Positions 32,440 to 44,629 of a stretch of 64,000 nucleotides of DNA are shown here, one piece after another. The stretch lies in assembly GCA_963855995.1 (NCBI GenBank), contig OY979716.1:44676480-44740479 (forward strand), written 5' to 3'. The DNA is from Muricea muricata (lineage: Eukaryota; Cnidaria; Anthozoa; Malacalcyonacea; Plexauridae). The position numbers and the translations under genes are program-made. Each line of letters begins with the position of its first letter. Positions within the stretch are counted from its first letter, which is position 1. The notes beneath the pieces were generated by a model. It did no database searches and had not been told where the DNA came from. It worked only from the letters and a program-made list of their open reading frames with translations.

Positions 32440-33453
32440 TGCATAGGCTTTGTGTACCAGATCCAGAATTATACAAACAATTCCGTGCTGTCTTCATCAA
32501 ATGGGGCGAGTCTGCTAGGAATCAACTGAACCGGTGTGATGTTGCAAAAAGATTAATGGTCTTAAATACAACATCACAATGCAGATCATCAACTAATTCT
32601 ATGTGGAGGTTCAACAGCTTTCGATTAGGTGAGGCACCATCATTTACCAAACCAATCGCATATAAACTTAGTGAAAGTTCCAACGTTGACACCACTTTCT
32701 AGAAGATTGGCATTAACTGGAATGACGTGACATTTCCTGTAAAGAAGTGTGCAATGATGTGTTTAAGGTCGGTACACAGTCCTTTAACAAGAAATGCAGT
32801 GCATGAGTGGCAATGGTATCTTCATCTTGAAGACAGGCAAAATTTGTCATTGGGTCGCCAAGGTCAATAAATCCAATAAGGTTGCCAGAATGCTTGTCAA
32901 AAACAAGACCAGACTGGATTTTCATCTCATCCATTATCAGCAATATATATCGCTGAACTTCAGTGAAGGATGAAACTTTGTTTTGTAACTCATCAACATT
33001 TTCATTGTTGATTCCAGTTTTTGGGGTGCAATAGTTTTTATAATCACATAAGACTCTCGCTTGGCAGGATAAGAGCACCACGCACTTGCTCTTTGTTTGC
33101 TTACTTTCTTACATATATCACAACATTCAGAGGTCTCCAGTAAAACATGGCAATTTTTAGACTGATAAAAAAGCTGTTGCTTTAAATTGCTCAGGAGTTG
33201 GTAAATGGGGAATAGAATGTCGTATGACTGTTCGAAGGATTGGTACTTTGGCATCAGTGTTTGGATCAATTGCAGCAGACTTCGCTGTACTGTCTTCAGG
33301 TAGACCTTTACAAATCATGCTCTTTGCAATAGTATTTAAAAGTCCCTTAACCTGTCCACAAGTAATTAATAAATCTTTGCAGTCATTGTATCATGTGGTA
33401 TTGGTCAGTTAAAAGCAGAGTGTGATTTCCGTGCTTTCATCAATCATAACTGT
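32440..33453 (-). pseudogene. P-element-like transposase, copy B, catalytic part
   Basis: The minus strand reads, in shifted frames, CHVLLETSECCDICKKV, then CDYKNYCTPKTGINNENVDE, then ILLIMDEMKIQSGLVFDKHS and LIGFIDLGD. The last two are the RNase H-like core (first catalytic Asp in DEMK) of P-element/THAP9-type transposases. The helical stretch between the Cys motif and the core, present in copy A, is deleted. The N-terminal part lies beyond the BEL insertion at 39751-40068. The weak plus-strand frame at 32439-32702 is probably antisense. Confidence 0.75.
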
Positions 33454-33458
33454 ATATT

Positions 33459-33749
33459 TGTCGGAGACTGCCTGACATATTTTAGATATTTAGTAATAAT
33501 TTGTAGTTTAATCTTTTACTTGCTCTGATTACGTTGAGTGATTGATACATTAGTGAATGACATTGCAGAAGATAATAATCAAAAGGGTAATAACATGACA
33601 GAGACAGAGAGACTGTGAGAGAGATAAGAGCTCGTACGCGACCGAGAGTGATTGTGATTTTATATAATCAATAATAATTTAAAAAGGGTTTTTTTTGTTT
33701 CGTCGTTGATTTGTGTTGAATACCTATTAGTAAGGGTACGATTTACTAA
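33459..33749 (+). repeat. BEL/Pao 5' LTR
   Basis: Starts TGTCGGAGACTGCC and ends GATTTACTAA. It differs from the 3' LTR at three transitions (near 33524, 33557 and 33703). Confidence 0.95.
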
Positions 33750-33782
33750 ACCTGGCACCTCCGACGGGATACTTTTAACGAA

Positions 33783-36700
33783 ATGGAAACGACAGTCGCC
33801 AGCACCGCGCTGGAGACGAAATTAATACAACTAAAATTGGCGATGGAACGAACAGACGGGGTTTTAGCGAAGTCGAGCGAGGAACCAATTGCGCGTCATC
33901 AAACAACGCTGAGGAATGTTATTGCCTAGGTAGATAAACTGCATCTCACGGTAGAAGCAGAAAAAGTCGGCCGAAAAGAAGATACCACGGAATGGAGCAA
34001 GCAGATCGAGACAAGACTGAACGAAGCCGATGGATATGTACAGTTAACAAAAGAATGGTTGGCAGCTAATAAAAGAAAGCTTGAAGAGATCGAGAGAAAC
34101 GAAAAGCTTCAATTCGAGGTAAAGCTTCATGAGACAAAAATGAAATTACATGTTGCGAAAAATGTCGAAGGATCCCCGCAGGCGACTAAAAATATGATTG
34201 GAATGCAAGCAAAATTACCCAAGTTGGTTATTTCACAATTCAATGGCTCTCACATGGATTGGCCAAGATTTTGGGGACAGTTCACTGAGAACATTGAAAA
34301 ATCGTCAATTGCACCCGTCACAAAGTTTGCATATCTTCGTGAATTGTTAGCACCTAAAGTACGTAAGACGGTCGAAGCATTGCCTTTTACAACTGAGGGA
34401 TATAATCGAGCGAAAAGCCTCCTGCAAGATAAGTTTGGCAAAGAATCCGAAATAGTCAAGGTGTACACACGCGAAATTTTAGAACTGCCTTCTATAAATA
34501 ACACGCACACGAAGAAAATTCACGAGTTCAACGAAAAACTAACATATTGTGTGCAAGCCTTAGAGACTTTAAAAAGGCTTGAAGGGGTCAATGGCGCGGT
34601 GCCAATGACCTTGGATAAACTGCCGAGCATTCGGGGAGATTTGGTTCGTACGGACCCGGAGTGGGAAAAATAGGACTTCGCACAGTTAGTCGAAGCGTTA
34701 AACCAGTGGTGTCGAAGAAATCCGATCGAGAAACCTGCTGTTCCAGACGAAGAGTATATCAAGAAACGAGAAAAGCTGTATCATGTCAATCGTCCGAGAT
34801 TAAACCCACGTGGGTGTACTTATTGCAATGATAATGAACACAAGGCAAACGAATGTACGAAAGTTACCTCGACGACAGCCAGGAAACAGATCTTATCTAA
34901 AAAGAGACTATGTTTTAATTGCGCCGCAGGGAATCATAAGGCGTCAGATTGCCCTAGTAAAGCCTCTTGTAGGAAATGTGATAAGCGCCATCACACCTCG
35001 ATTTGCGACAAATCGGACGAGGAAAATCCAAAAGAAGACGTTGCCATGACTATGTGTCGAAAAAGCGAAGCCATCTTTCCAATCGTCGTTGTCGAAGTCA
35101 ACGGTATCAAGTGTAGAGCACTTATTGACTCGGGAGCTGGCAGTTCTTACGTGTCTACCAAGCTGATAGAATTATTGAAGTTAAAACCATCACAAACACT
35201 TGTTAAAAACATTGACATGCTAATGGCCTCCAAAACAAGCAAACTCAAGATATATGATATGAAACTTGACTCCTTAAACGGTTCATTCAGTCTGCCAGTA
35301 AAAGCAACAAAGGTAAACAAAAGCGAACTTTTGTCGATCGATAATCCCAATTACGCTGAGTTAATCACCCAACATCCTCACTTAAAAGGCGTGACGATGA
35401 ACGACAATGACGTCAAAGACTCGCTTCCAGTCCACGTTATTCTCGGAAGCGGAGAGTACGCGAAGATCAAAACCCAAACCAAGCCGAGGATTGGGAGTGA
35501 GAAAGCCCCCATCGCCGAACTCAGCAAGTTTGGATGGTTCTTAATGGGTCCTGGGTACGAATTCGACAGCAATGTCATGCTGCTTACTCAGACCTCCCAA
35601 GTTGAATATGAAGAATTATGTCGACTTGATGTTCTCGGGCTCGAAGACACACCACAACACGATCAGTCAATGGTTTTTAGCGAGTTCAAAGAACAATTGA
35701 CCCGGTCACCAGAGGGATGGTACGAAACTACGTTGCCATGGAAACCAAACCACCTGGAACTTCCCAACAATGAATATGGCAGTATGAAGCGATTGAAGAG
35801 TTTGACGAAGAAACTTCGGTGAGAGCACCTGACAGGGAAATATGACACCATCATTCAAGAGCAACTGGCAGAAGGAGTAATCGAAAAAGTGCCACACCCA
35901 TCAACTGAAAGCGCCACACCCGTGCCACGCCCATCAACTGAAAGTGCCACACCCATGCCACACCTATCAACTGAAAGCGACACGCCCTCGCCACACCCAT
36001 CAACTGAAAGCGACACTCCCTTGCCACGCCCATCAACTGAAAGTGCCACGCCCGTGCCACACCTATCAACTGAAAGTGCCACGCCCGTGCCACACCCATC
36101 AACTGAAAGCGACACGCCCTTGCCACACCCATCAACTGAAAGCGACACTCCCTTGCCACGCCCATCAACTGAAAGCGACACGCCCTCGCCACGCCCATCA
36201 ACTGAAAGCGACACGCCCTCGCCACACCCATCGATTGGCAGTGACGTAAACCATCCATCAAGTGAAACCGGAAGTGACCTTTTTGTTGCAGAATCCAGGG
36301 AATTCTACATTCCACACAAATACGTCATCCGAGAATCAGCCCAGACGACAAAAATGAGAATCGTTTACGACGCGTCAGCATGAGCAACACCAGAAGCACC
36401 ATCCTTGAATGATTGCTTGTACACTGGACCACCGCTGCAGAATAAGATATGGGACATTCTAGTTCAACAACGAACTTATCCAGTTGGTGTGGCTGCTGAT
36501 ATAAAACAAGCTTTCCTCCAAATCAGGGTAAAAGAAAGTGAGAGAAACGCATTGAAGTTCCACTGGCAACCGAATATCAATGCAGAAGTGGAAACGTACC
36601 GCTTCACGAGAGTTCTGTTTGGATTAGCGCCCTCCCCATTCCTGCTTGGGGGAGTGATCGAGAGTCATTTGGACGCGTGGTCGATGAGATATCCTGAAGA

Positions 36701-39203
36701 AGTAGCACGACTTCGCCGGTCCTTTTACGTGGACGATCTTCTGTCTGGCGGAAATGACCTAGCGCAGGCTCAAGCACGCAAGGAACGAGCAATCGAAATC
36801 ATGAAGGACGCCACATTTGAACTGCACAAATGGAACTCGAATTGTCCTGAACTGGAAAAAACCCGAGACGTGAATAAGTGCGAAGATCGATCGTTCGCCA
36901 AACAACAATTTCAAGTGTCACCGAATGAGTCGAGTTTACTCGGCCTGAATTGGGATAAGGCTGCTGACAGGTTGTCGGTCGTGTTTCCTAGGAACGAGTG
37001 TGCGACAACCAAGCACGAGGTATTACAACAATTGGCGAAAGTCTACGATCCCCTTGGCCTAGCCTCACCTACGACCCTCCTCGGGAAGCTTATATTCCGT
37101 GACATATGCGACTCAAAGATCGCCTGGGATGCCCCCCTTACAAAGGAACTACGTCGGCGCTGGGAAAGATACGAACACTCGCTCCCACAGCAGGTGTCAA
37201 CACCACAACCATTAGCGCCTCACCATCAACCGACAACTTCAGTAGAACTCCATGCATTCGGAGATGCATCTATCAATGGTGTCGGCACAGCCGTGTATTC
37301 AGTTGTGCGCCAGGAAAACCGAACAACTCAAACGCTCGTAGCAGCAAAATCCAGACTCGCTAAGAAAGGATTGACTGTGCCGAGATTGGAGCTCGTCAGC
37401 GCTCACATGGCCACCAATTTGGTCACGAGTGTTAGGAATGCCTGGGCAGATCTTAAAGAAGTCTCGATCTTCGGCTGGCTGGACAGCTCCGTGGCCCTCC
37501 ATTGGATCTTGGGAAACGGACAATATCGACAGTTCGTTTCTAACCGAGTGAAGAAGATCAAGGGTCATCCCGAGATTCAAGGGAGGTACATGCCAACCAA
37601 CGAGAACCCGGCGGACATTGCCAGCCATGGTGGGCAAGTGGCTGACAGTGAGTTATGGTGGAGAGGATCCGAATGGTTAAGCGACGCAACGCGGTGGCCT
37701 AAAAATCCCATTACAGGAAGCTCGTCTGCATCCGAAGCGGAAGCGAAGGTAATTAAAGAAGTGTTGAGCCTAGCACAGCAACCCAGCAAGAAAGACACGG
37801 ATGTGTTCAAAGAGCTCCTAGAATGCCACGACCTCCCAAAATCTCTCCGCATCCAAGCCCAAGTTCGAAGGTTCTGCACTGGTTGGGTTCATTCAGGTCC
37901 AGTGACGAGCGAAGAAGTGCGAAAAGAGAAGATGTGGTGGATAAAGCGAGTTCAAAACGAGGACTCCAAAAACCCACACTTTGTAGAGACAAGCCGCAAG
38001 TTGAACCTCGTAAAGAACAACGAAGGGATCTACGAATGTCGCGGGAGATTACAAGGAAGTTTCCCAACATACTTACCAGCTGACGCGTTGTTTACAAAGA
38101 AACTTGTACAGCGAACACATGTCGAGACCCTACATGGTGGTGTACTTCTCACCATGGCTGCAGTACGAGAAACGTATTGGATTCCGAAACTACGAAAGTT
38201 GGTAAAGTCAGTTCGAGGAAGTTGCTGGGGCTGTAAACGGTTCACCGCTGTACCTATAGTCAAACCACCACCTGGTAATCTACCCACCGACTGCACAGAA
38301 GGTGGAGCAGCATTCCAAGTCATCGGAACGGACTTTGCCTGTCCGATTTGCTACCGGATGGCCAACAAGCGAGAAGGAAAGAGTTACCTCCTCATCTTCT
38401 CGTGCAGTCTGTCGCGAGCCGTGCACCTGGAGTTGGTCCAGAACCTCGAAACCGGAACTTTCATTCAGTGCTTGAAAAGGCTCATCGCCAGGAGAGGATG
38501 ACCAGCAGTAATCTATTCGGACAACGGTGCCACATTTCTGAAAGCAGCGAAATGGTTAAAGCAAGTGAGAAACGACGAACGAGTGCAAGGCCTGCTTCAA
38601 GAATACGACATGATTTGGAAGTTCAACCTGAGTCGTGCCCCCTGGTGGGGTGGACAATTTGAAAGACTAATAGGAGTGGTAAAGTCAGCGATGTACAAGG
38701 TTATTGGGGGAGCCACGCTGTCGTGGTCAGAACTGAGCGAAGTACTGCTCGACATCGAGATACAAATCAATCGAAGGCCGCTGAGCTATGTAGAAGACGA
38801 TGTTGAACTACCAGCATTGACCCCAGCGACGTTCTTGTTCCAACGTACAAGCCAACTACCAGAGAACCAGCCTTGGAGAAATGAAGACAAGGACTTGCGT
38901 AAGCGTGCCAAGTATCTATGGTCTTGCAAAGAAAGCTTATGGAAACGATGGCGACGTGAATACCTAACCGCGTTGAGAGAACGACACAACCTGGTTCACA
39001 AGACAAGCAAACAGCAGATCAAGATCGGTGATGCTGTGATCGTACGCACTGACGACAAGAATCGTGGGAAACGGCCAATAGCTATCGTCGTGAAGCTCTT
39101 TCCCGGTTCTGACGGCCGAATGCGAGGTGTACAACTCAAAACAAAGAACGGAATAATTCGAGCGCCCCGTACAACACCTGTACCCCCTCGAGCTACAGTG
39201 TGA
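33783..39203 (+). pseudogene. BEL/Pao gag-pol in one frame with five stop codons
   Basis: The ATG is at 33783. Gag has FNGSHMDWPRFWGQF and zinc knuckles (GCTYCNDNEHKANEC; CFNCAAGNHKASDC). The protease has ALIDSGAGSSYVS. RT has FYVDDLLSGGND. The RNase H-like part has FGDASINGVGTAVYS. Integrase has a zinc region (HVETLHGGV ... CWGCK), then IGTDFACP, YSDNGATF and WWGGQFERLIG (D, D, E). In-frame stops are TAG at 33927 and 34671, and TGA near 35820, 36381 and 38499. No frameshift is seen over 5.4 kb, so decay is by point mutation only. The three TGAs sit where Arg is expected, which fits CpG deamination. Confidence 0.9.
35888..36238 (+). repeat. In-frame 33-bp minisatellite in BEL pol (about 10-11 units)
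   Basis: Ten near-identical 33-bp units plus a degenerate last one encode repeats of P-(H/R)-(P/L)-S-T-E-S-(A/D)-T-P-x. They lie between the protease-side connector (EGVIEKV) and the RT start (REFYIPHKYVIRES), where other BEL elements have only a few residues. The unit length of 11 codons keeps the frame. Confidence 0.9.
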
Positions 39204-39454
39204 CCTTGAAAGGACAGGGCCCGAGGAGAAAACTCCATTGAATCCACTCGCCAAAGATTTCCGTCCTAAGGGAGCTGCAGCTGTGGAAGCTTCGAAAAAG
39301 ATAAAAGAAAGTGCGCAAGCAGTTGAAGATGACTGACTTTCATGTCGTACAGTAACTTTATCGCTGTAACAAAATTTGTTGACATTAGCTAGCCAGGATG
39401 GCAGTCTCCTTAGTTTATATACACCTTAAAAAATTAAGTCGCATAGGGGGAGTG
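39204..39454 (+). other. BEL 3' untranslated segment and purine tract
   Basis: Non-coding, ending in the purine tract GCATAGGGGGAGTG that abuts the 3' LTR. Confidence 0.6.
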
Positions 39455-39745
39455 TGTCGGAGACTGCCTGACATATTTTAGATATTTAGTAATAATTTGT
39501 AGTTTAATCTTTTACTTGCTTTGATTACGTTGAGTGATTGATACATTAGTGAATAACATTGCAGAAGATAATAATCAAAAGGGTAATAACATGACAGAGA
39601 CAGAGAGACTGTGAGAGAGATAAGAGCTCGTACGCGACCGAGAGTGATTGTGATTTTATATAATCAATAATAATTTAAAAAGGGTTTTTTTTGTTTCGTT
39701 GTTGATTTGTGTTGAATACCTATTAGTAAGGGTACGATTTACTAA
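39455..39745 (+). repeat. BEL/Pao 3' LTR
   Basis: Same length (291 bp) and ends as the 5' LTR, followed by the target duplication ATATT. Confidence 0.95.
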
Positions 39746-39750
39746 ATATT

Positions 39751-40068
39751 TAGGAGTAGAGTGAACAGTGTCATACAAGTGAAGGCTCACCTTATTGTCT
39801 TTCACATTACTTTTCCAAGGCTCTAAGCTCTCTTTCGCAATGTATTCTTTAATATCATCAATGGATATTTGTTGCCCAGCTAACGTTTCAACTTCATCAG
39901 GATGAACAAATGCAGTAGATGTTGATGGTTTATCATAATCTTTCTCTGTGGCTTTTCTCACGAGAACTCGATGTGGGATTGTGGCTTTCTCCGATGGACG
40001 TTTTGGCGAGTTTTCTGTTGGAATGCTTCCAGTCAAGGGTTTTCTCGAGTTAGGCTTGTCTGTGTCTT
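39751..40068 (-). pseudogene. P-element-like transposase, copy B, N-terminal exon
   Basis: After an acceptor-like GATTTAAG the minus strand reads RKPLTGSIPTENSPKRPSEK, then VSLHLYDTVHSTPKY. The last motif corresponds to LKHALPKYAL in copy A at 8.9 kb. Removing the BEL element and one ATATT continues the frame into VMIDESTEITL at 33.4 kb. Copy B was therefore already present when BEL inserted. Confidence 0.7.
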
Positions 40069-41448
40069 AAATCATACCTAAACCAAAACATTAGCTACTA
40101 ATATTAAAACAGCGGTAACTTTAATACAAAAATATAACTTAAAACTAACTGTTCATTTTCTAGTATACAAGTCTTTAACAACATACAAATCAAAACCAAT
40201 CAAGTTAAATGTACTAGCTAGATTTGCTTCACATCGGCAGTCGAGCCGTTATACACATTTGCATATTAAAACAGTTTTAAATAACAGGTATAAGTACTCT
40301 ATTAAAGCACATAATATGGAAGTACACTCACCTATCAAAATGCATTCATCCTTAAAATGGCACTCACAAACATATATATTATTATTTGAAAATCGTTGAA
40401 CATGCAAAAAAAGCACAATTATGACCTGGCATAACTTTGAGTCTTCATAGCAAGCTATAAGAACTCCCAACAGATGGCCAAAATTTATAAATATCATATT
40501 ATTTCAAAGGTAATTTGATATGTATTATTACAGTCATTTATTGTTGACAGCATTGAGGAATGTGGCCGGCACAACATTGTTTAAACTCTTTTTCAAGAAG
40601 TTGTTAATATTTTTTTCTTGTGTACTGTGTATTTAATGAATAGCACAAGCAATTCTTAAAACCAAGACTGGTAATTTTCCAATGCTTCTTGTAGTGTTGG
40701 TCATGGTGTTGCTGCAATATTTGTGGCTATGTTTCTTGGATCATCTGCCGACCTGACCAATCGTTGTGCAACAGATCCTGGGATATATCTTTTGAAAAAT
40801 TAAACCTAATAGCTCAGGAATGTATGCATATTCCTTGGGCTACAAGACATTCACAGGTCGCCATATCTTCGTCTGTTTGCTGTAATGCAGCCTCATGCTG
40901 TAAAAATAATGTGGAATGCTCATTCTTTGATACTAATTTTTCATAACCCAGATAACTGAAACATGAAAAACAAACACTTACAATACCATACCTTTGCTCA
41001 CCAACAGCATTAGTTGCTGGTTTTTGTACTTGTTTTAGTCAATTGCAGCCAGAAGATTCTTCAATTTGTGGCCAACAAGTGTGAACGAGAATGATCAATG
41101 ATGCATTAAAAGAGCTTATTGCATTTGCTAGTTTAATTCAACATACTAAGCTTTCATGACTCAATTCAACCATACAGTTAACAGATGTCATCATAACTTA
41201 CGAATAGGAGTGTCGCTTAGGACAGTACATCAACAAATGATTGTGAAATGACTCCAAAAAACCAGTATGTCTAAAATGGTTAAAAACACTAATGAAAAGA
41301 GATGCCTCAATGGGCTAAAACACCTGGTAATTCTTGTAAAACTCACCTAAAACGAGCATAATATGGAAAAGTGTTAAGGAATCGCTTTTTCAACGCAATT
41401 TGTCGTAGGCGGTCTGAGGGGAAGCGTTTTTGGTAAGCCACATTATAA
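40069..41448. other. No clear gene; possible introns of P-element-like copy B
   Basis: Only short frames (82 codons at 40249-40497, 60 codons at 40764-40946) that do not look like protein. AT-rich. Confidence 0.35.
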
Positions 41449-42735
41449 ATATTAATTTTCATTTACAGGTTTAAGAAACGTCTCTTTTTTTACTTTGTCA
41501 GATTGCATTGGAAAGTCCTTCCAAGGCATTATACCAGGACAAATATCATGCACCATCAGTGGAATCCAGCCATATGTAATTTTGCGGTAGTGAACAGTCT
41601 TTTGATCTGTGATTATTCTGTTGCCAAGTCTTGTACCTTCAGTGCTCATTATCTCCATTTTTTTGCCTAGGTAAAAATGGAATTGAGTGACTTTCTACTA
41701 TGCAAGCTAATATAACTGGTTGTGGGGTGGTTATGCGTTGTTTAACTTAAACCTCCAGCTCTACCTATAACCAGCTGACAAGCTCAGCTGAGCTCATTTA
41801 ACGATTAGGCTGAAAAACACAACGAAAAGATATGGCATTTAGGATGTACCAGCTAGTGCTATCAAAATTCTATGGTAATTGTTGTTCAATCTGCAGCGTG
41901 TTGTGGTAAAACAGACAACACACTAACCATCAAGCTGGGTATAACACAAAATACCAAAATCCTGTTACTTGTATACAACAGAACATATACTCGACAAAGT
42001 AAACAGCTAAAATACAAAAACGGTACATGCGGGGGTGAATTCAAATTTTCCACCACCGATGAGCGGGGGTGGGTTCGAATTTTCCACCACAACCGATGAG
42101 TTAATGTGGTGATTATTTTTTTGTAGTTTAATATAAAGCTACGAATTTCACAACATTAAAATCCCAGAAAACGTTTTACGAGATCCTTGAACACAAAAAT
42201 CTGGCAGTTCACACCCAAAATGAGCCAGCTGTTAAACATTAAGACTACACCACTGCCAGATACAAGTGAAAATTTCAGACGATTTTGTACAAACTGCATA
42301 ACAACACTGTCAATCATGTTGAATGTATGATGCACGCAAATATGAATACGATGCACGCATAGTGAAATACTTTTATTCTTACCAATTGCTCCAGGTTTTT
42401 CAGAATTCTCAGGTGATTTGGGATCGCCTTTAAAATGAATACATCCTTTTTATAGTGAGAATATATGCAATTGTTTATACTTGTATAGATTTTAACCTAA
42501 CAAATGAGATACTACATTTGTCCAATATATTATTTGTCCTATATATTTAGAAGTAAAATAATAGGAGCTTCTAATTGTGGTATACTCTATGCTATACCTG
42601 TGTAAGGTGGTTTTGAAATTGTGTGTCCTTCTTTCTTTCATTTCTTTTCGGGTTCCTTTACTCTTTCTTCTTTCTTGCCGGGTTGCCTTTTGGCTGTGGC
42701 AACATTTTTAATTTGAGCTTGCGCTAGTGTACATT
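41449..42735 (-). CDS. Possible exons of an unknown minus-strand gene
   Basis: Three exon-like pieces. About 42735-42640 reads VATAKRQPGKKEERVKEPEK. 42432-42381 has acceptor and donor (DPKSPENSEKPGAIG then GTAAGA). 41672-41449, after acceptor TTTTTACCTAG, reads STEGTRLGNRIITDQKTVHY and then HDICPGIMPWKDFPM, ending in TAA. The protein is unrecognised. It may belong to the P-element-like copy B region or be an independent gene. Phases were not checked across all junctions. Confidence 0.35.
42030..42102. repeat. Two tandem copies of a ~35-bp unit
   Basis: The unit GCGGGGGTGAATTCAAATTT ... ACCGATGAG is repeated once with small changes. Minor, non-coding. Confidence 0.6.
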
Positions 42736-42739
42736 TAAA

Positions 42740-43609
42740 AGAAAGAAAAAAACAACGTATAATTAGATGGAGGGTGAATGATATGACCTCGTTAAGCAGC
42801 AAATCTCAATCCATTATTTGATGATAGATTATATGCGAAACGTTCCTACAACGTTGGCAAAGGGCAACTTCGACATCTACAGTAACAATCGACTTGGTCA
42901 GTGCATGATTTTGGAATAAAATACACAATGATTATGAAAGTATGTAATATGATTTAGCAACAATTATTGAATAGATTGTCTCAACCTAGTTATTTTATTT
43001 GTTCCGAGTACAGGCATTCTGGTGCTTTCCCAGCATAACCGATCCAAATTGACAGACAACCCAACTCATTCAGATGCTTCATCTACATTCACAATAGTTG
43101 AAGTACAAATTAAACCAGTTGCAATCCATATGTCCTAATTACCGATAAACCTATAACTGAAATATCCAAATAATGTAATAAAATTTATACACATGATGTA
43201 ACATGCAATCCAAATTTGTAGTATTCGATCCTTTGAAAACTCAAAATATTACTTACATTAGTACCTATATTATCTACGAGTTTTCTGATCATTTTCTTCT
43301 GGGAGATGGAAGCATAAAGACAATGGCACAAATTCCTTGTTTGCATCCGTAGCAACTGCTTCATACTCTTGCTGTTAGTGTTTTGACAGCTCCTGGTATT
43401 CCAGATTTCCTTGCTTTTGAATTTCAGAAAAATAGACTCATTTTTCTCACTGTTGTTTCAATAATGATAAAAATACCATATAATTCAAATATAAGACTAA
43501 ACTGCCTAATTTGTTTCTAAAGTACAAATGCAGCAAAACATATAGAAAACATACAGAACTCGGTATTTTAGACTTTACGATCAATACCTTTATGAGTGGT
43601 GGCAAAGTG
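42740..43609. other. No clear gene
   Basis: AT-rich. A weak continuation of the zinc-finger frame at 43610 may extend leftward on the minus strand (SEKNESIFLKFKSKEIWN near 43440). Confidence 0.35.
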
Positions 43610-43880
43610 TCATTTGAAATTTGGGAATGACGCCATAATATTGTTACACAAACAGCTATAATGGGACTTTCCCTCAGGGAAAAGCCTAGTAATATTCACA
43701 GTTTTAATGTTGGCATCAACAACACTCTTATGCATTTTGGATCTATGTACACCAAGATGGCCTTGGGATGCATCAATGAAATTACAATCACAACACTTTA
43801 CAAACGAAGACTTTAATACATGACAATACAGCGACAGTATGTAAGGGGGCAATCCCCATATTCTTATGATATATTCCACA
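43610..43880 (-). CDS. Two-finger C2H2-like fragment, possible retroelement N-terminus
   Basis: The minus strand reads CCDCNFIDASQGHLGVHRSK ending in a His pair, then SHYSCLCNNIMASFPNFK with a further H-x(3-5)-H after an in-frame stop. Paired C2H2 fingers like these occur at the N-termini of some non-LTR retrotransposons and in small host proteins. It directly follows the 3' remnant of LINE copy 1, so the boundary between them is uncertain. Confidence 0.4.
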
Positions 43881-44561
43881 AAGACAAGGACAATTGACTG
43901 TTAAAAAATTAAAATACCAATGAAGTGAAGATTTTACACGGGCAAGTGTCGATGGATAGTCCACGGGAGTGTTGCTGTACCTATAACCATTTCGTGCGAT
44001 CCAAATCTGATGATGAAGAATACCTAATAGGCATGGGAACACGGGTGGAATCCTTACCAAACGATCATAGCCAACCAACAATTGAGATTGATTCAGGACA
44101 GATGCAGGGCGGAGAATTCGACATACCATGGACTCATACCAAGCAGCTAATCGCAATGCGAAAGGAAATTGGGTGAACAAATGAATCAGGGTCTTGGGTG
44201 CTCCACAATGACAAGCAGACGACACGCGAACACCAAAGTAAGACAAACGATCAGCTGTGGACAAAACAGCATGGGCAATCATCCAGTTAGTGTCGCGAAC
44301 TGGATGCAAAAATCTCCAAAGTTGAAGATTAGACCAAACAGTTTGCCATTCCATGGACAGATTCCAAGAACTATACTTGGCCAAACAACGATGGTCAGGA
44401 CGGTTCAGACAACTGAACTGCTCATAAGCGAAGCTGGTGGTGAGAGATGCCAAAGAACAAGGAGGACCACGCACCCCAACGATAACAACTTGATCTTGTT
44501 CCAACCTCTGATGAAAGCCAAACCATGCTGCCATGACAGAGCGGTAAAATGGTGGTAACAA
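43860..44561 (-). pseudogene. LINE copy 1 ORF2 C-terminal zinc region
   Basis: A long frame resembling L1/Tx1 C-termini: WMIAHAVLSTADRLSYFGV followed by ACHCGAPKTLIHLFTQFP, in which a CCHC-type knuckle (C-x-C-x7-H-x3-4-C) has its last Cys replaced by Phe. It aligns in order with the same region of copy 2 (DSLCFCRADDETLEHLFFEC). Confidence 0.75.
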
Positions 44562-44629
44562 CTTTAACGCTGTGTCGGATGCTTCAGGTAGAAGGATTTT
44601 TTAATCGACCGGCCAGCGAATGTGGCGCG

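Larger units (their letters stand above)
33459..39745 (+). mobile_element. BEL/Pao LTR retrotransposon, full-length, coding decayed
   Basis: The two 291-bp LTRs differ at about three positions. A 5-bp target duplication ATATT flanks them (33454-33458 and 39746-39750). A primer-binding candidate (TGGCACCTCCGACGGG) follows the left LTR by four bases, and a purine tract (AGGGGGAGTG) precedes the right LTR. One reading frame covers gag and pol but has five in-frame stops. Removing the element with one ATATT rejoins the P-element-like frame exactly. Domain order PR-RT-RH-IN with YVDD is typical of BEL/Pao. Confidence 0.95.

Noticed and set aside
32439-32702. 87-codon plus-strand frame
   Set aside because: It overlaps the expected continuation of the P-element-like pseudogene on the opposite strand and has no recognisable motif.
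35855-36315. Minus-strand frames of repeated LSVDGRGKGVS and FQLMGVARACR residues
   Set aside because: Antisense translations of the BEL 33-bp minisatellite, not genes.
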